Source of the DNA: a virus
Virus record (IMG/VR): IMGVR_UViG_3300004457_000127
Coordinates: 1 to 27,667 of that record
Length of the DNA stretch: 27,667 nt
Strand: one strand, 5' to 3'
Part shown: positions 17,067 through 26,483 of the stretch, piece after piece
Position numbering within the stretch: position 1 is the first letter of the stretch
How the letters are laid out: the number at the start of each line of letters is the position of its first letter
The notes under the pieces: generated by a model
Databases searched by the model: none
What the model was told of the DNA's origin: nothing
Seen by the model: the letters and a program-made list of their open reading frames with translations, nothing else
Made by a program: the position numbers and the translations under genes

Positions 17067-20000
17067 ATTGCTTAATTAAATCCATAATGGATTGCAATGC
17101 TGGGTCATAGATGGCCTCCTTCATAGGAGTAATCACTGCGTCACCCAACGGGTCATCCCTATATATAGGAAGCTCACCGGCTCTACGTTTGTAGAATCGT
17201 TTCTTTCCTTCCTTGAATACTCCGGGGCCGTAACGGTAGTACCACACATTTGAGTAAGGAGATAATTTAAGGAAAGGATCCATAAAGGATTGCTCTCCAT
17301 CCCTTACCTTTATGAAATCATTACTCATTTGATATCCTTGAGAAAAAGCTACCGGTGCAAAGTAAGATGCAACAGTACCAAACGGATCATCAGCAAATTT
17401 ACCTACAGTAAATGAAGATATACCGGCTATTCTAAACAGACCGTCTGTAGCAATATCGTTTTGATATATGTCACGTCCGGAAACCAATGCCTTAAGTATA
17501 TCAATAGGGAATCCTACTAATTGGAACAAGAATGCTAAGTACATAAGCCCTAGTATCGCATCCTTCTTTTCACCTAAGCTAGATTTAGTGCTAAAGATTA
17601 CAGCAAGATATCTATTGCCTACTAAGTTTGCTTGTTTAATAACAAACGATTTCATTGTGTAAAGCATACGGGTATTCGGGTTGTCGCTTACAACTAACGG
17701 CATCTCCAATCGATTGATAGGTTGTGTCTCTAATAATTTTCTTACGACTGCCTCACGTACTCGGGGTGAGTCGTGTATGCCTTGCCTTAAATCACCTAGT
17801 GTAAGATCAGCATCGGTCTCACCTTGCATATAAATTAATTCATTACGAAGATTTTTATACGCACGACTATTAGGAGACAACTTACTTACTCGTTTCATTC
17901 TGTTATAGTTAGTAGTAAGATTAGTTTCCTTAAGCAACTGATCCATACGAGTAAATCCACCGGCCTTAAGCATTGTCCTTACGGCATCGTTCATAAATTT
18001 TTTGACACCTTTACCTTTGGGGTCAGTTACAAACTCAGCACTTACAGTAGATGTATTGATGCCGGCCATACGTAAAGTAAAGTCCTTCTTGGTAAACAAT
18101 GTAGCCATTACCCGGGCTATGTTATTGTCCATACTCATAAAAGCTATGTCATATAACTGAGACAGTGTAGTAGTAGGCTGAACCAGAAGGGAACCATAAC
18201 TAAATGTTCTAGACATTTCAGCTAACATATTTTCTGAACTCTTATTCGGGCCAAACAATTGAGTCAACCCGTACTGAAGATCAATAAACTTAGTTTCATC
18301 AATCTCGCCACGTTGCATTAGCTCAACAATCTTCAATGACAATGATCCGCTAGAATCCTTGAGGTCAATAACATCGTGGTTCTTTCCGTCAATAGTTAAC
18401 GGTGCAGTAGTAGCGTTCCTCGCCTTACCTAATAGTTCTTGCTCCGCATTTGCTACTATGACTGATGACACGTACTGCCCGAGTGCTTTAGATGAATCCT
18501 CGTAGAACTCAAGCTCCGCCTCGGTTAACATATTGCTAGTCCTTGTTTTAAAATTAGCCGGTATCTTAGATGAGTTAACAAAACTTTTCTTACGCAAATA
18601 TTTTTGTAACTCCACCGCCTTCTGCTCCACTGTTACTATCTGTATTTCTCCGGCCTTTCCTCTGCGTACGTTTTCTATTTTAAGGTACTCAACAAAATCT
18701 TCTGACACAGCTTGACCGTAGTAATTCATTAACCCTTCGAGATCCTTTACTCGACGTGGGTAGTACTCAAACAAATAGTTTACGTCTTGACCACTAGCGA
18801 TAGCTTGTTGGTGAAGCTTATCTAACAACGGCCTTACTAGTAGATTAAAATCATTCAACAAATTATACTTACGTAGCAATGCGTTACGCTCATTGATTAG
18901 AGTATCTCTCTCGGAGTTGTTAACACTGTCAGTTTTAGGACTGTATGTTAATAATACTTGTAACCGCTTCTTATCCTTTTTGTTTTTGATACCTATCAAC
19001 CCTAGCTGAAAACTTCTTAGTACTCTAGTAGCCTCAGTCTGAGCTGTATCTATTTTATTAAAATGCCTTACTAGTTCTGTTTGTATCTCAACGTGTATAT
19101 CTCTAAAGAACATACTGGCTGTTTGTAAAAATCTTTTTGCTTGTCTTCCGGCTTGGCTCAAGAGCTTTGCAATCTGCCGTTTCTGATAAGAAGGTAGCTT
19201 GCCTTCGGGCACATTGGCCGGGTTGGTAATCCTTGAAGAATCTAAACTATTCGTCCCCTCAAGTACTGAGTTGGCCTTGTCTACAATCTTCTGGTTCACT
19301 GGCCTAGCATTCGGATCCACTGACTGTAGTAACTTGATTGAGTCAGCTATGATAAACGCTGCCTCCTTGTTGGACTCAAGCTCGGGCCCCATAATTCTAG
19401 TAAGGTAGGACTGAACGGATTTTATAAGGGACTTAACCTTATCCATTGCTTTGCCTTCGAACATAGTACCCTCAGTAGTTTTACCGTCCAGTATTTGTTG
19501 GATAGCAAACCTAGAATACTCAGCACCGAAGTCAGTATCAGTATCTAACTCACCGTATACTTCTTGTAATAAAAGTTTCTGCTCAGTGGTAAGATCCTTA
19601 CCGATGTTGGCCATTGCTTTTTCAAACGCAGCCCGAGCTGAAAGCTTAGGGTAACGTTTCATAATTACCTTGTGCATAGCCGCGTGAATAGCTTCCTCAC
19701 GTAGTGCGGCCTTGGATCCCTCGCTACCACGTTTAGCTAATAGCTCCGGGTTGTACTCAATAGTTTGGGTCTCGTAGTTATACTGAGCATCCCTAGTTAT
19801 ATCAGTACGTGCTACAACCTTTATCCCTAGCTTATCAGCTAGCTTCTGTAGGTTAGCTACAGCCTCAGCAATTATTCCTTGCTGTTGGGACTGCTGTTGT
19901 TTCTGAGAAGCAGCTACAGCGAACGGTAACTTTCTTCCAACCATTGACTGAATAACATCTTGTGATTCTGAAACCATTGCTTGGACAGCCGGATCCGCTT

Positions 20001-23000
20001 TGTTTGATTCTAACTGAAGTAAATCTTTAATGTTTACAACGTCAGTAAATCCACCAATGCCCTTGCCTTTTATAAGATTAGGATATGCTGAGTGCTCAGA
20101 AACACCCAAGTTACTTGCGTCAGTAAAGCCTTCTTGTCCTTGTTCAAAATCAACAGCGGCCACGACATCACCAAACTTAGAATCCTTAAACTTAGGATCA
20201 ACAAACATATCAACCATCTTTGATATATCCGGGAACCCTTCTTTCAATAATCCTTTAGCACCTAACTTTGCGTCAACTTTTATAAACTGATTACCTCTGA
20301 TTGCAAATGTAGTTGTCTCAAGAGCTTTATTGAAATCCTCTACACTTTTAAATTCTTTTGAAAACAAAGGACGAGCGTCTGACTTTTCTCCTATCTTATT
20401 TAAAGCCCTAAGACGCATATCATTGACTACCTCCAAGAATCTTTTCTTGGTAATCTTCTTTGTTTTAATAGCGTACTTAACTTCTGCCACATACGCCTTA
20501 AGGAAAGTTGCATTAGCCCTTAAGTTGTCATAAGCGAATAAAGAAATAACACCAATCCCCGACGAAGTGTTAATTCTGTTATTGAAATTATTAAAATTCA
20601 TATTTGCAGAGAATGCCCAGCCAGCGTTACGCTTTCTATTTGCGGGAATAAAAGCATAGCCCGGGCCACCAAGTAACTCTATCTTTATACCACTGTTCTT
20701 ATTTAATCCAGTGTATGTTCCGACCTTCATACGGTCAGCAAAGAATGTAAATACCTTAACACCTTTCAAGGAGCTCCGAGTAATTGGCTTTACGTTCCCG
20801 AACTTAATAGCTTTAGAAGCACCTACTACCGGTGCATTATCGAGGACATCACCATCAACGATAGTGTCAGCAACAGAACCGTGTTCCCCTTCGACATCAC
20901 TCTCAATCTGGGAGTCAGTAAAAGTAGAAGCACCTACAATTGGTTGTTCACCTCTTATCAAAGGATCAATACCAAATTCTGTATCTGGTAAAAATACAAA
21001 TCCACTAGAATCCCTTAGGTTTCTTATAATAGCTTTGTCGTTATTGTCGTAATCCTTTATTTCTCTTACCTTAGATGTAGCTCTTTGCGATAATTGATCT
21101 TGAACATTGCTAGGATAATTAGCACGTGAATCTTTTTTCTGTTCATCAATAGCCGGATCCGGGGTATCTTTATATTTTTGACTAGCTTCCTTAGCACTCT
21201 TAGCTGTAACATACCTTACTACTGGTTGGAACTCAGCACTAGGTTTACCTACTTCTTTTGTAGAACCACGGACAGATGTTGTTACTCTAGTTTTTATTTC
21301 ATACAATTTCTCTCCATCCGGAACTAACTTAGTTACCTTTCCATCTTCTTCTACGACCCTACCGTCACTTCTATTTGTAGTAGCATTTGAAATTTGTATA
21401 GGAGAAGCACCAGCAATAGGAGAACGAACTCCGGCCGAGGAAACTTGAGGAACTGTTTCCATATAAGCAGCATCCTCTAGTCTCATATCTATTTCGCTAT
21501 CATAGTCTTGTTCAGATGTAGGTGTGTACCCACGCTTCCTTACATAAGGATTAACAGCAGCTAGTGCATCGAACGCACGCTTGTCTAACTCTCTTAGCTT
21601 AGCGTATAGTTCTTTACGACGCTTAGGTTTGTAGGGAGCATCCTTCGTTGCTTGCTCTTGAGCTCTCCTTACTTTAAATTCATTTAACGGATCTAACTGA
21701 GAAGCACCAGCAGTCGTATCTTCAGTGGTATCATCTAGTGCAGTCAGAATTTCTTTAGCTTCAGCCCTTACTTGTTCTCTTATTGCTAAAATATTAGCCC
21801 TTTGTTCCGGGGTGAGATCCAAGGAATCTAAGTCAACGTCCTCTCCAAATATTCCGGAATCCTCAAACCTTGGTTTACCTTGGTTTGCTAGTTTAGCTTG
21901 GTCCTCTAGTAATTTAGCATTAGATTTTTTAGTATCAGCATCTTCTAGCTCTTTAATTTTAGCTTCTGCCTCTTCTATTTTTTTACTTCTAGCTTTATTT
22001 TGTTTTCTTAATTCAGCCGCTTTAGATCTTCTTTGTTCAAAGGTAAGTGAATCGTCATCCAATATAGCATTAAGGGTATCAAAACTATTTTCAATTTCTT
22101 CTTCTAACTGTAATACATTTTCCTCAAGAGATTCTACTTCACTCTTGGGCTCTGCCTCAGTCTCTACCTCCGGCTCAACAATGGGATCAACCTCGGGCTC
22201 TACTTTAATTTCACTTACTATAATACTTTCCTTAGGTACACCGTCTAGTTTACCTACTGATTCTTCTATAATCTTTTGTGCATCCTCTAGTGAGTCAGCT
22301 TCGATAGGATCACTGATAATATCTTGGCCATCCTTGGTATATTTTACAGAGAATTGTTTCTTGTTTCCTAATTCGGTTTCACTAACGGCTGGAGTTTCAC
22401 CTACTGGTACTTCAATATTACCTATCTTGGCCATTAACTTTCCGCCACCTCCGACAACAGTAGTGGTACCACCGGCTGAAAAAGCACCTATCATCGCTTG
22501 GTACATATTGTCCTTAACATTTTCTATAGAAAATATGTCCCTTTGCGAATCCAAGCCACTATACTTGCTTAAAAAATCTAACGCAAAACCTTGTGAACCC
22601 TCGGTAACAAATTCAGTACCCGAAGATATAGCAATGTCTTTCCTTAAAGAATTAATAACTTCTGTAAATTCTTTTTTCTTAAGCACACCTTTACCTATTA
22701 AGAACTTGCTGACCTTTGATTTAAGTGCAGTAGGAACTATCTTTGATAAACCAATTTTTTCTAGAGCACTACCTATTATCTGATAACCTAATCTAGTAAA
22801 GTTAGTTGATACTTGTTGCTCTTTGGACATCTCATCAAACTTTTTACCAGTAGTAGATTCTGCTTCTTTTAAAGCTTCACTATCCATTGCTCCGGTTAAG
22901 TATGTTAGAGCACCGGCTGGACCACCAATAATCCTAGAAAGAAGATAAACTGGAAACTGACCAATGCCCTTAGCTGTATCTACTAAAACTCGATTAGCAT

Positions 23001-23418
23001 CTTGGTCAACCCCAAGGGTTTCTTCCATACCAGAAGCAGTATCCCGAAGGTCAGCTGCAAATTGCAAAAAAGATTTCCTCGCTAAATCTGTCTCCGGTTC
23101 TTCTATAGGTTTGCCGGCTTCTATGCCTTCTTCCTCTAACTGTCTAGCTGACATAGTAGGCATACCCATCATAGGCACTGGAGTGTAATAAGTAGGGGAA
23201 GCCATATCCTTTACCTTTACTATATTCTCTGTGGTACCAGCAGCAGCATCAAGAGCAGATGATGCTCCTCCCGCAACAAAAGATCTTACAGCAGTACCTA
23301 TCGGCCCTTCTTGTTTAACACTTTTTAAGTAAGCATCGGGGTCAAACTCGCTATCTAAATCCGTAGGAGTAGGGACAGATGAAACACTTTTGAGATAAGC
23401 ATCGGGATCAAAAGCCAT
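17065..23418 (-). CDS. giant internal virion-type protein
   Basis: A 2117-residue protein, by far the largest gene and last in the leftward operon, as for ejected internal virion proteins of podoviruses. The N-terminus has a tandem repeat of 'FDPDAYLKSV' (residues ~3-12 and ~26-35), then hydrophobic patches ('GQFPVYLLSRIIGGPAGALT'; 'GAFSAGGTTTVVGG'). Residues ~425-515 form a Glu/Lys-rich coiled coil. Around 1242-1250 is 'EAIHAAMHK', with His1245/His1249 spaced as in zinc metallopeptidases and a Glu in 'FGAEYSRF' downstream. This is suggestive only, since the classic HExxH is not exact. A late segment ('LGLMYLAFLFQLVGFPIDIL', ~1955) could cross a membrane. Likely role: DNA delivery across the cell envelope. 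Start coupled by TAATG to the preceding gene. Confidence 0.72.
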   Translation of the reverse strand: MAFDPDAYLKSVSSVPTPTDLDSEFDPDAYLKSVKQEGPIGTAVRSFVAGGASSALDAAAGTTENIVKVKDMASPTYYTPVPMMGMPTMSARQLEEEGIEAGKPIEEPETDLARKSFLQFAADLRDTASGMEETLGVDQDANRVLVDTAKGIGQFPVYLLSRIIGGPAGALTYLTGAMDSEALKEAESTTGKKFDEMSKEQQVSTNFTRLGYQIIGSALEKIGLSKIVPTALKSKVSKFLIGKGVLKKKEFTEVINSLRKDIAISSGTEFVTEGSQGFALDFLSKYSGLDSQRDIFSIENVKDNMYQAMIGAFSAGGTTTVVGGGGKLMAKIGNIEVPVGETPAVSETELGNKKQFSVKYTKDGQDIISDPIEADSLEDAQKIIEESVGKLDGVPKESIIVSEIKVEPEVDPIVEPEVETEAEPKSEVESLEENVLQLEEEIENSFDTLNAILDDDSLTFEQRRSKAAELRKQNKARSKKIEEAEAKIKELEDADTKKSNAKLLEDQAKLANQGKPRFEDSGIFGEDVDLDSLDLTPEQRANILAIREQVRAEAKEILTALDDTTEDTTAGASQLDPLNEFKVRRAQEQATKDAPYKPKRRKELYAKLRELDKRAFDALAAVNPYVRKRGYTPTSEQDYDSEIDMRLEDAAYMETVPQVSSAGVRSPIAGASPIQISNATTNRSDGRVVEEDGKVTKLVPDGEKLYEIKTRVTTSVRGSTKEVGKPSAEFQPVVRYVTAKSAKEASQKYKDTPDPAIDEQKKDSRANYPSNVQDQLSQRATSKVREIKDYDNNDKAIIRNLRDSSGFVFLPDTEFGIDPLIRGEQPIVGASTFTDSQIESDVEGEHGSVADTIVDGDVLDNAPVVGASKAIKFGNVKPITRSSLKGVKVFTFFADRMKVGTYTGLNKNSGIKIELLGGPGYAFIPANRKRNAGWAFSANMNFNNFNNRINTSSGIGVISLFAYDNLRANATFLKAYVAEVKYAIKTKKITKKRFLEVVNDMRLRALNKIGEKSDARPLFSKEFKSVEDFNKALETTTFAIRGNQFIKVDAKLGAKGLLKEGFPDISKMVDMFVDPKFKDSKFGDVVAAVDFEQGQEGFTDASNLGVSEHSAYPNLIKGKGIGGFTDVVNIKDLLQLESNKADPAVQAMVSESQDVIQSMVGRKLPFAVAASQKQQQSQQQGIIAEAVANLQKLADKLGIKVVARTDITRDAQYNYETQTIEYNPELLAKRGSEGSKAALREEAIHAAMHKVIMKRYPKLSARAAFEKAMANIGKDLTTEQKLLLQEVYGELDTDTDFGAEYSRFAIQQILDGKTTEGTMFEGKAMDKVKSLIKSVQSYLTRIMGPELESNKEAAFIIADSIKLLQSVDPNARPVNQKIVDKANSVLEGTNSLDSSRITNPANVPEGKLPSYQKRQIAKLLSQAGRQAKRFLQTASMFFRDIHVEIQTELVRHFNKIDTAQTEATRVLRSFQLGLIGIKNKKDKKRLQVLLTYSPKTDSVNNSERDTLINERNALLRKYNLLNDFNLLVRPLLDKLHQQAIASGQDVNYLFEYYPRRVKDLEGLMNYYGQAVSEDFVEYLKIENVRRGKAGEIQIVTVEQKAVELQKYLRKKSFVNSSKIPANFKTRTSNMLTEAELEFYEDSSKALGQYVSSVIVANAEQELLGKARNATTAPLTIDGKNHDVIDLKDSSGSLSLKIVELMQRGEIDETKFIDLQYGLTQLFGPNKSSENMLAEMSRTFSYGSLLVQPTTTLSQLYDIAFMSMDNNIARVMATLFTKKDFTLRMAGINTSTVSAEFVTDPKGKGVKKFMNDAVRTMLKAGGFTRMDQLLKETNLTTNYNRMKRVSKLSPNSRAYKNLRNELIYMQGETDADLTLGDLRQGIHDSPRVREAVVRKLLETQPINRLEMPLVVSDNPNTRMLYTMKSFVIKQANLVGNRYLAVIFSTKSSLGEKKDAILGLMYLAFLFQLVGFPIDILKALVSGRDIYQNDIATDGLFRIAGISSFTVGKFADDPFGTVASYFAPVAFSQGYQMSNDFIKVRDGEQSFMDPFLKLSPYSNVWYYRYGPGVFKEGKKRFYKRRAGELPIYRDDPLGDAVITPMKEAIYDPALQSIMDLIKQ

Positions 23419-24179
23419 TATTTATACAGATCTCTGTCGGTTAAAGACTTCAGTAATTCTGCTGACTTCGGGTCGTTTGGATTAGCTAAAGCATAATCTA
23501 GTGCTTCTTGGTCGTTGTCTGTTCCACCCGTTAGTACAACGGCTGCTGGTGCAAGCCCCGGAGCAAGTTGAGGAAACGCACTGTCGAACGCATCGGGATT
23601 AGTATCACGAATAGTCATTAAAGTAGGATCTTTCCTTGCTTCCTCGAAGCTTATTGGTTTGTAGCTAGCAAAGAATCCTTTATCGTTTCTTTTAGAAGCT
23701 CTTTCTATAGTACCGTTTGGCATAATCATATAGCCTAATTTTTCAAATGAAGACGCTAATGAATTAAATGCTGTAGTGCTACCTAGTTTTCTTCGACGTT
23801 CTGCCTCATCTGCTTCCGCTTTTATTTCTGCTCCGACAACAGCGATGTTAACTTTATCCAAGAATTGCATAGCCTCCTTTGGCCCTCCCCTTGAATTTAT
23901 GTAAGATTTTAAAGCACCCTTTTGATCCGCTTCACTAGCCTCCCCGTACTCTGGGCCTAAAAATCTTTGAATCATTTTAGCAGTCCGGCCGTCACCTTGG
24001 CTTGAATTCCAAAGACTATCGATACCAGCATTTAACTGCCTAGTTTCTTTCTTCTTTTTAACGTACCCAGTTACAGCGTTTTGAATACCAGCACCTATTG
24101 CTGCACCTCCGGCAGCGAATCCGCTAACGTCAGCCCTAGCTAGTTCTGGTCTAATTTGTGATCCGGTTGTAAAAGCCAT
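23418..24179 (-). CDS. probable virion (internal) protein
   Basis: A 253-residue protein directly upstream of, and coupled (TAATG) to, the giant gene. The N-terminus contains a glycine/alanine-rich segment ('FAAGGAAIGAGIQNAVTGYV') followed by a lysine cluster ('KKKKETRQLN'). This Gly/Ala-helix-then-basic start is common in podoviral internal core and ejection proteins. The middle is helical ('EAMQFLDKVNIAVVGAEIKA', 'EADEAERRRKL'), and the C-terminus is Ala/Pro-rich then charged ('LAPGLAPAAVVLTGGTDNDQ'). No enzymatic motif. By position it is most likely a second ejection protein, an inference from gene order. Confidence 0.6.
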   Translation of the reverse strand: MAFTTGSQIRPELARADVSGFAAGGAAIGAGIQNAVTGYVKKKKETRQLNAGIDSLWNSSQGDGRTAKMIQRFLGPEYGEASEADQKGALKSYINSRGGPKEAMQFLDKVNIAVVGAEIKAEADEAERRRKLGSTTAFNSLASSFEKLGYMIMPNGTIERASKRNDKGFFASYKPISFEEARKDPTLMTIRDTNPDAFDSAFPQLAPGLAPAAVVLTGGTDNDQEALDYALANPNDPKSAELLKSLTDRDLYK

Positions 24180-24215
24180 AATATTATTTAATTAATAATT
24201 TTTCCAAAAGATGTA

Positions 24216-25064
24216 TCAATCAAAAAATCCCCCACCGGCCGCTGTGCCCAATGCACCTAGAGCTCCACCAATCATAGCACCTCGTCCTTGTGCTTGAGCT
24301 CCCATCAGTGACATATCTTGACCGCGTTGTTGTAAAGCCATATTGATACCAGCATTTGGATCAAACAGTTGAGGACCCATTGGCCCGGACGCTAGCCCTT
24401 GTGCTTGTCCAAACATCTGTCCACCTAATTGAATTGACTGAGAAGGCCTACCAAGAATGGTTGAGCCCAAGTCACCGGCTATCTGTCGGTTCATAGCAAA
24501 TGCCGGCTGTGCAAACTGAGCTGTATACGTATCCCTTCCGAGTACTTCACTAGCCACAGATGATTCATCACCGATTCTACCCCGTGCTAAACTTCCGGCC
24601 CGAGCTTGTTGCTGTACGTTTCTTTCTTCTTCTGGTGTCAGTTGACCTAAAGCTCTTCGAGACATTCTGTCAGCAATAGCAGTAGAAAAAGGATCAGCCG
24701 CTCTGTATGCTTCCACTACTTGTGGAGAAAATTCTTGTAAAGCAGATACATCATCAGCCCTTTGTTGAGCCAGTTGTTCTCTTTGTAAATCACCGGCACG
24801 TCTAGATGAGTCAGCTAGTAAATCAAATACCCCGCCACTTCTTTCTCCGGTCTCTGGGTCAACGACTCCTTGTGCAAATGTATTGATATCAGCTAACTCC
24901 AGTGCAGCGTAACGAGGACGGAACTGCTCTTCAGCACCGATGATTCGTTCTTGCAAGCGTGGGTCAGTAATGCCACTGAATGAACTGAAGTCTTGTCCGA
25001 ATAAATATTTTCCGGATGCATCTCCCGGATCTATTGGTGGTGGTGTTTTTCCTTTTCCTCCCAT
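24216..25064 (-). CDS. probable virion protein with Gly-rich C-terminus
   Basis: A 282-residue protein rich in Gln, Ala and Arg. It begins 'MGGKGKTPPPIDPGDASGKY', continues as long helices ('RRAGDLQREQLAQQRADDVS', 'LTPEEERNVQQQARAGSLAR') and ends in a hydrophobic glycine-rich tail ('GRGAMIGGALGALGTAAGGG' then FFD). Helical Gln/Ala bodies with a glycine-zipper tail are typical of podoviral internal virion proteins that insert in membranes on infection. It starts one base after the stop of the gene before it and is 36 bases from the next. Function not proven. Confidence 0.6.
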   Translation of the reverse strand: MGGKGKTPPPIDPGDASGKYLFGQDFSSFSGITDPRLQERIIGAEEQFRPRYAALELADINTFAQGVVDPETGERSGGVFDLLADSSRRAGDLQREQLAQQRADDVSALQEFSPQVVEAYRAADPFSTAIADRMSRRALGQLTPEEERNVQQQARAGSLARGRIGDESSVASEVLGRDTYTAQFAQPAFAMNRQIAGDLGSTILGRPSQSIQLGGQMFGQAQGLASGPMGPQLFDPNAGINMALQQRGQDMSLMGAQAQGRGAMIGGALGALGTAAGGGFFD

Positions 25065-25065
25065 A

Positions 25066-25587
25066 TCAATCTTTTAGTTTAAGTAATTTAGTAAATATAT
25101 TTTGTTTATAAGAAATCTTAGTAGGCTCACCGTGTCTGTGCCGGCTACCGACCAATGACTTATGTAAGCAATCCGGTTCTTTTTCTATAAATTTTAATAC
25201 AAGTTTCTTGAGTGCTTGAGTAGTTGATGAAAATAAGAAGGCCATAAATATTGTATCACCCCTAGGTTTATCTTCCTCCCAGTTATAAACAAAACTCCAG
25301 CCGTCTTCTTTATCACAATTATACCACATATAGACCCCAGCTATATTTCTTTCTGAATCATTGAGTACAATCAAGGTTCCTTTTACTTGATGGTAAGCTA
25401 TCAACTGACGTAAAGTCTTACGATCCCACTGGTCAAATACTTTTCCGTTCTCGTTCTCTACGCAGTAATCAGTGACCTTGTCTACAAAATTTATGAAATC
25501 AAGGTTAGTAGTATCCTCGAGTGCAGCTACTGCTAGGTTAAGTAACTCATTGTCCGTAGTAATAGACACACGTTCCTCTGCAATCAT
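25066..25587 (-). CDS. possible GNAT-like acetyltransferase-fold protein
   Basis: A 173-residue protein with α/β pattern: 'RKTLRQLIAYHQVKGTLIVL' then 'NDSERNIAGVYMWYNCD', a β-hairpin as in the central sheet of GNAT folds, 'DGWSFVYNWEEDKPRGDTIF', then a helix ('MAFLFSSTTQALKKLVLKFI') and a basic C-terminus with a possible zinc- or nucleic-acid-binding His/Arg cluster ('GSRHRHGEPTKISYKQN'). Similar proteins sit among podoviral tail genes, and the T7 internal core protein gp13 region has been compared with acetyltransferases; I use that only as an analogy. No acetyl-CoA loop (Q/RxxGxG/A) is visible, so activity is doubtful. It lies between the tail fibre and the internal proteins. Confidence 0.4.
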   Translation of the reverse strand: MIAEERVSITTDNELLNLAVAALEDTTNLDFINFVDKVTDYCVENENGKVFDQWDRKTLRQLIAYHQVKGTLIVLNDSERNIAGVYMWYNCDKEDGWSFVYNWEEDKPRGDTIFMAFLFSSTTQALKKLVLKFIEKEPDCLHKSLVGSRHRHGEPTKISYKQNIFTKLLKLKD

Positions 25588-25588
25588 A

Positions 25589-26482
25589 TTATGCTATCTT
25601 AGTAATTTCAATAACCGCTGCACCCTCCCAGTCAGAATTTGCAGCAGCAGAAAAGGGTTCTGCATAAATAGCTAACCTATCATTGGTTGTATTGCTTACC
25701 ACATAAGCAAAGGTAAAGGTTGCACAAACTCCGATATTAGCAATCTCCTCCCCCGGGTATTGCCTCATAGCAGCTCCACCAAAAGTAATTGCAGTTGTGC
25801 TACCGTGTGTAGGTACTAGAACTGCATTATATGTACGACCAGTTGCACTAGCATTGTCATCAATGTTAACTCCGGCTTTTACTAAATATGTTCCGGTGCT
25901 TGCAAATTGTATTTCTTGCCCAGAGTTTATACTAATTATAGAATTAGGGTCATTCACTTCGGATAAGTTTTTAAAATACCTTTGAGACTCACTGTTTCTT
26001 GCAGTAAAAGTTGTTACGATAGCTGGGGTTGGCACAAGGTTACACTGAGCATCTACATAAGCGGTTGTAGCTATGCGAGTTGAGTTATTACTAGCTGACT
26101 GTGTAGTGGTAGTTGGGTTACCTCCAAGTGCTACATCGTCTGCTATCTTTGCGGTAGTTACAGCATCGGCTGCTATCTTTGCAGTAGTCACATTAGAGTC
26201 CGCTATTTTCGCAGTAGTTACATTAGCGTCTAAAATCTTAGCAGTTGTAACGTTACTGTCTTTAATCTTAGCTGTTTCAACAGCATCAGTAGCTAGTTTA
26301 ACAGCTGATATACCACCGTTCTTAACGATGATAGCCGGGATAGCTGAGTCATTCAATGCGGTTGACCCATTGTCTACTGCGTTGGATGAAAACTTTGCAT
26401 CGTCTACGAGAGCGTTAAGATTAGAGGAAGTTATCTGACTTCCGTTATCGTATTCTGTTCCTTTTGTTACTACTCCAGCCAT
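25589..26482 (-). CDS. tail fibre protein with TTAKI repeats
   Basis: A 297-residue trimeric-fibre type protein. Residues ~1-60 are a short adaptor ('EYDNGSQITSSNLNALVDDA'). Residues ~60-120 are five to six near-tandem 10-residue repeats, such as 'SNVTTAKILDANVTTAKIAD', typical of triple-stranded β-helix shafts. 'TTTTQSASNNSTRIATTAYV' then 'DAQ' (~125-147) is a motif found in many fibres. The C-terminal ~150 residues look like a β-sandwich (C1q/TNF-like) head ('TGTYLVKAGVNIDDNA', 'TNDRLAIYAEPFSAAANS') that would bind the host receptor. No chaperone domain follows. It lies between the nozzle-like protein and the acetyltransferase-like gene. Confidence 0.8.
   Translation of the reverse strand: MAGVVTKGTEYDNGSQITSSNLNALVDDAKFSSNAVDNGSTALNDSAIPAIIVKNGGISAVKLATDAVETAKIKDSNVTTAKILDANVTTAKIADSNVTTAKIAADAVTTAKIADDVALGGNPTTTTQSASNNSTRIATTAYVDAQCNLVPTPAIVTTFTARNSESQRYFKNLSEVNDPNSIISINSGQEIQFASTGTYLVKAGVNIDDNASATGRTYNAVLVPTHGSTTAITFGGAAMRQYPGEEIANIGVCATFTFAYVVSNTTNDRLAIYAEPFSAAANSDWEGAAVIEITKIA
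26131..26310 (-). repeat. degenerate 30-bp tandem repeats in the tail fibre gene
   Basis: Five to six copies of a 30-base unit, read on the minus strand as codons for (A/S)(D/N)xVTTAKIx. Third-base positions differ between copies, so selection acts on the peptide. Such arrays can gain or lose units by recombination, changing shaft length. They also keep a long antisense frame open (26073-26438), which is not a gene. Confidence 0.75.
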
Positions 26483-26483
26483 A

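Noticed and set aside
21725-22783. 352-codon plus-strand open frame inside the giant gene
   Set aside because: It is Ser/Leu-rich with no domain, antisense to a clearly coding coiled-coil region, and arises from the codon bias of the real gene.
26073-26438. 121-codon plus-strand frame with repeats, antisense to the tail fibre
   Set aside because: The repeats are the reverse image of the fibre TTAKI repeats; codon-position variation fits the minus strand.
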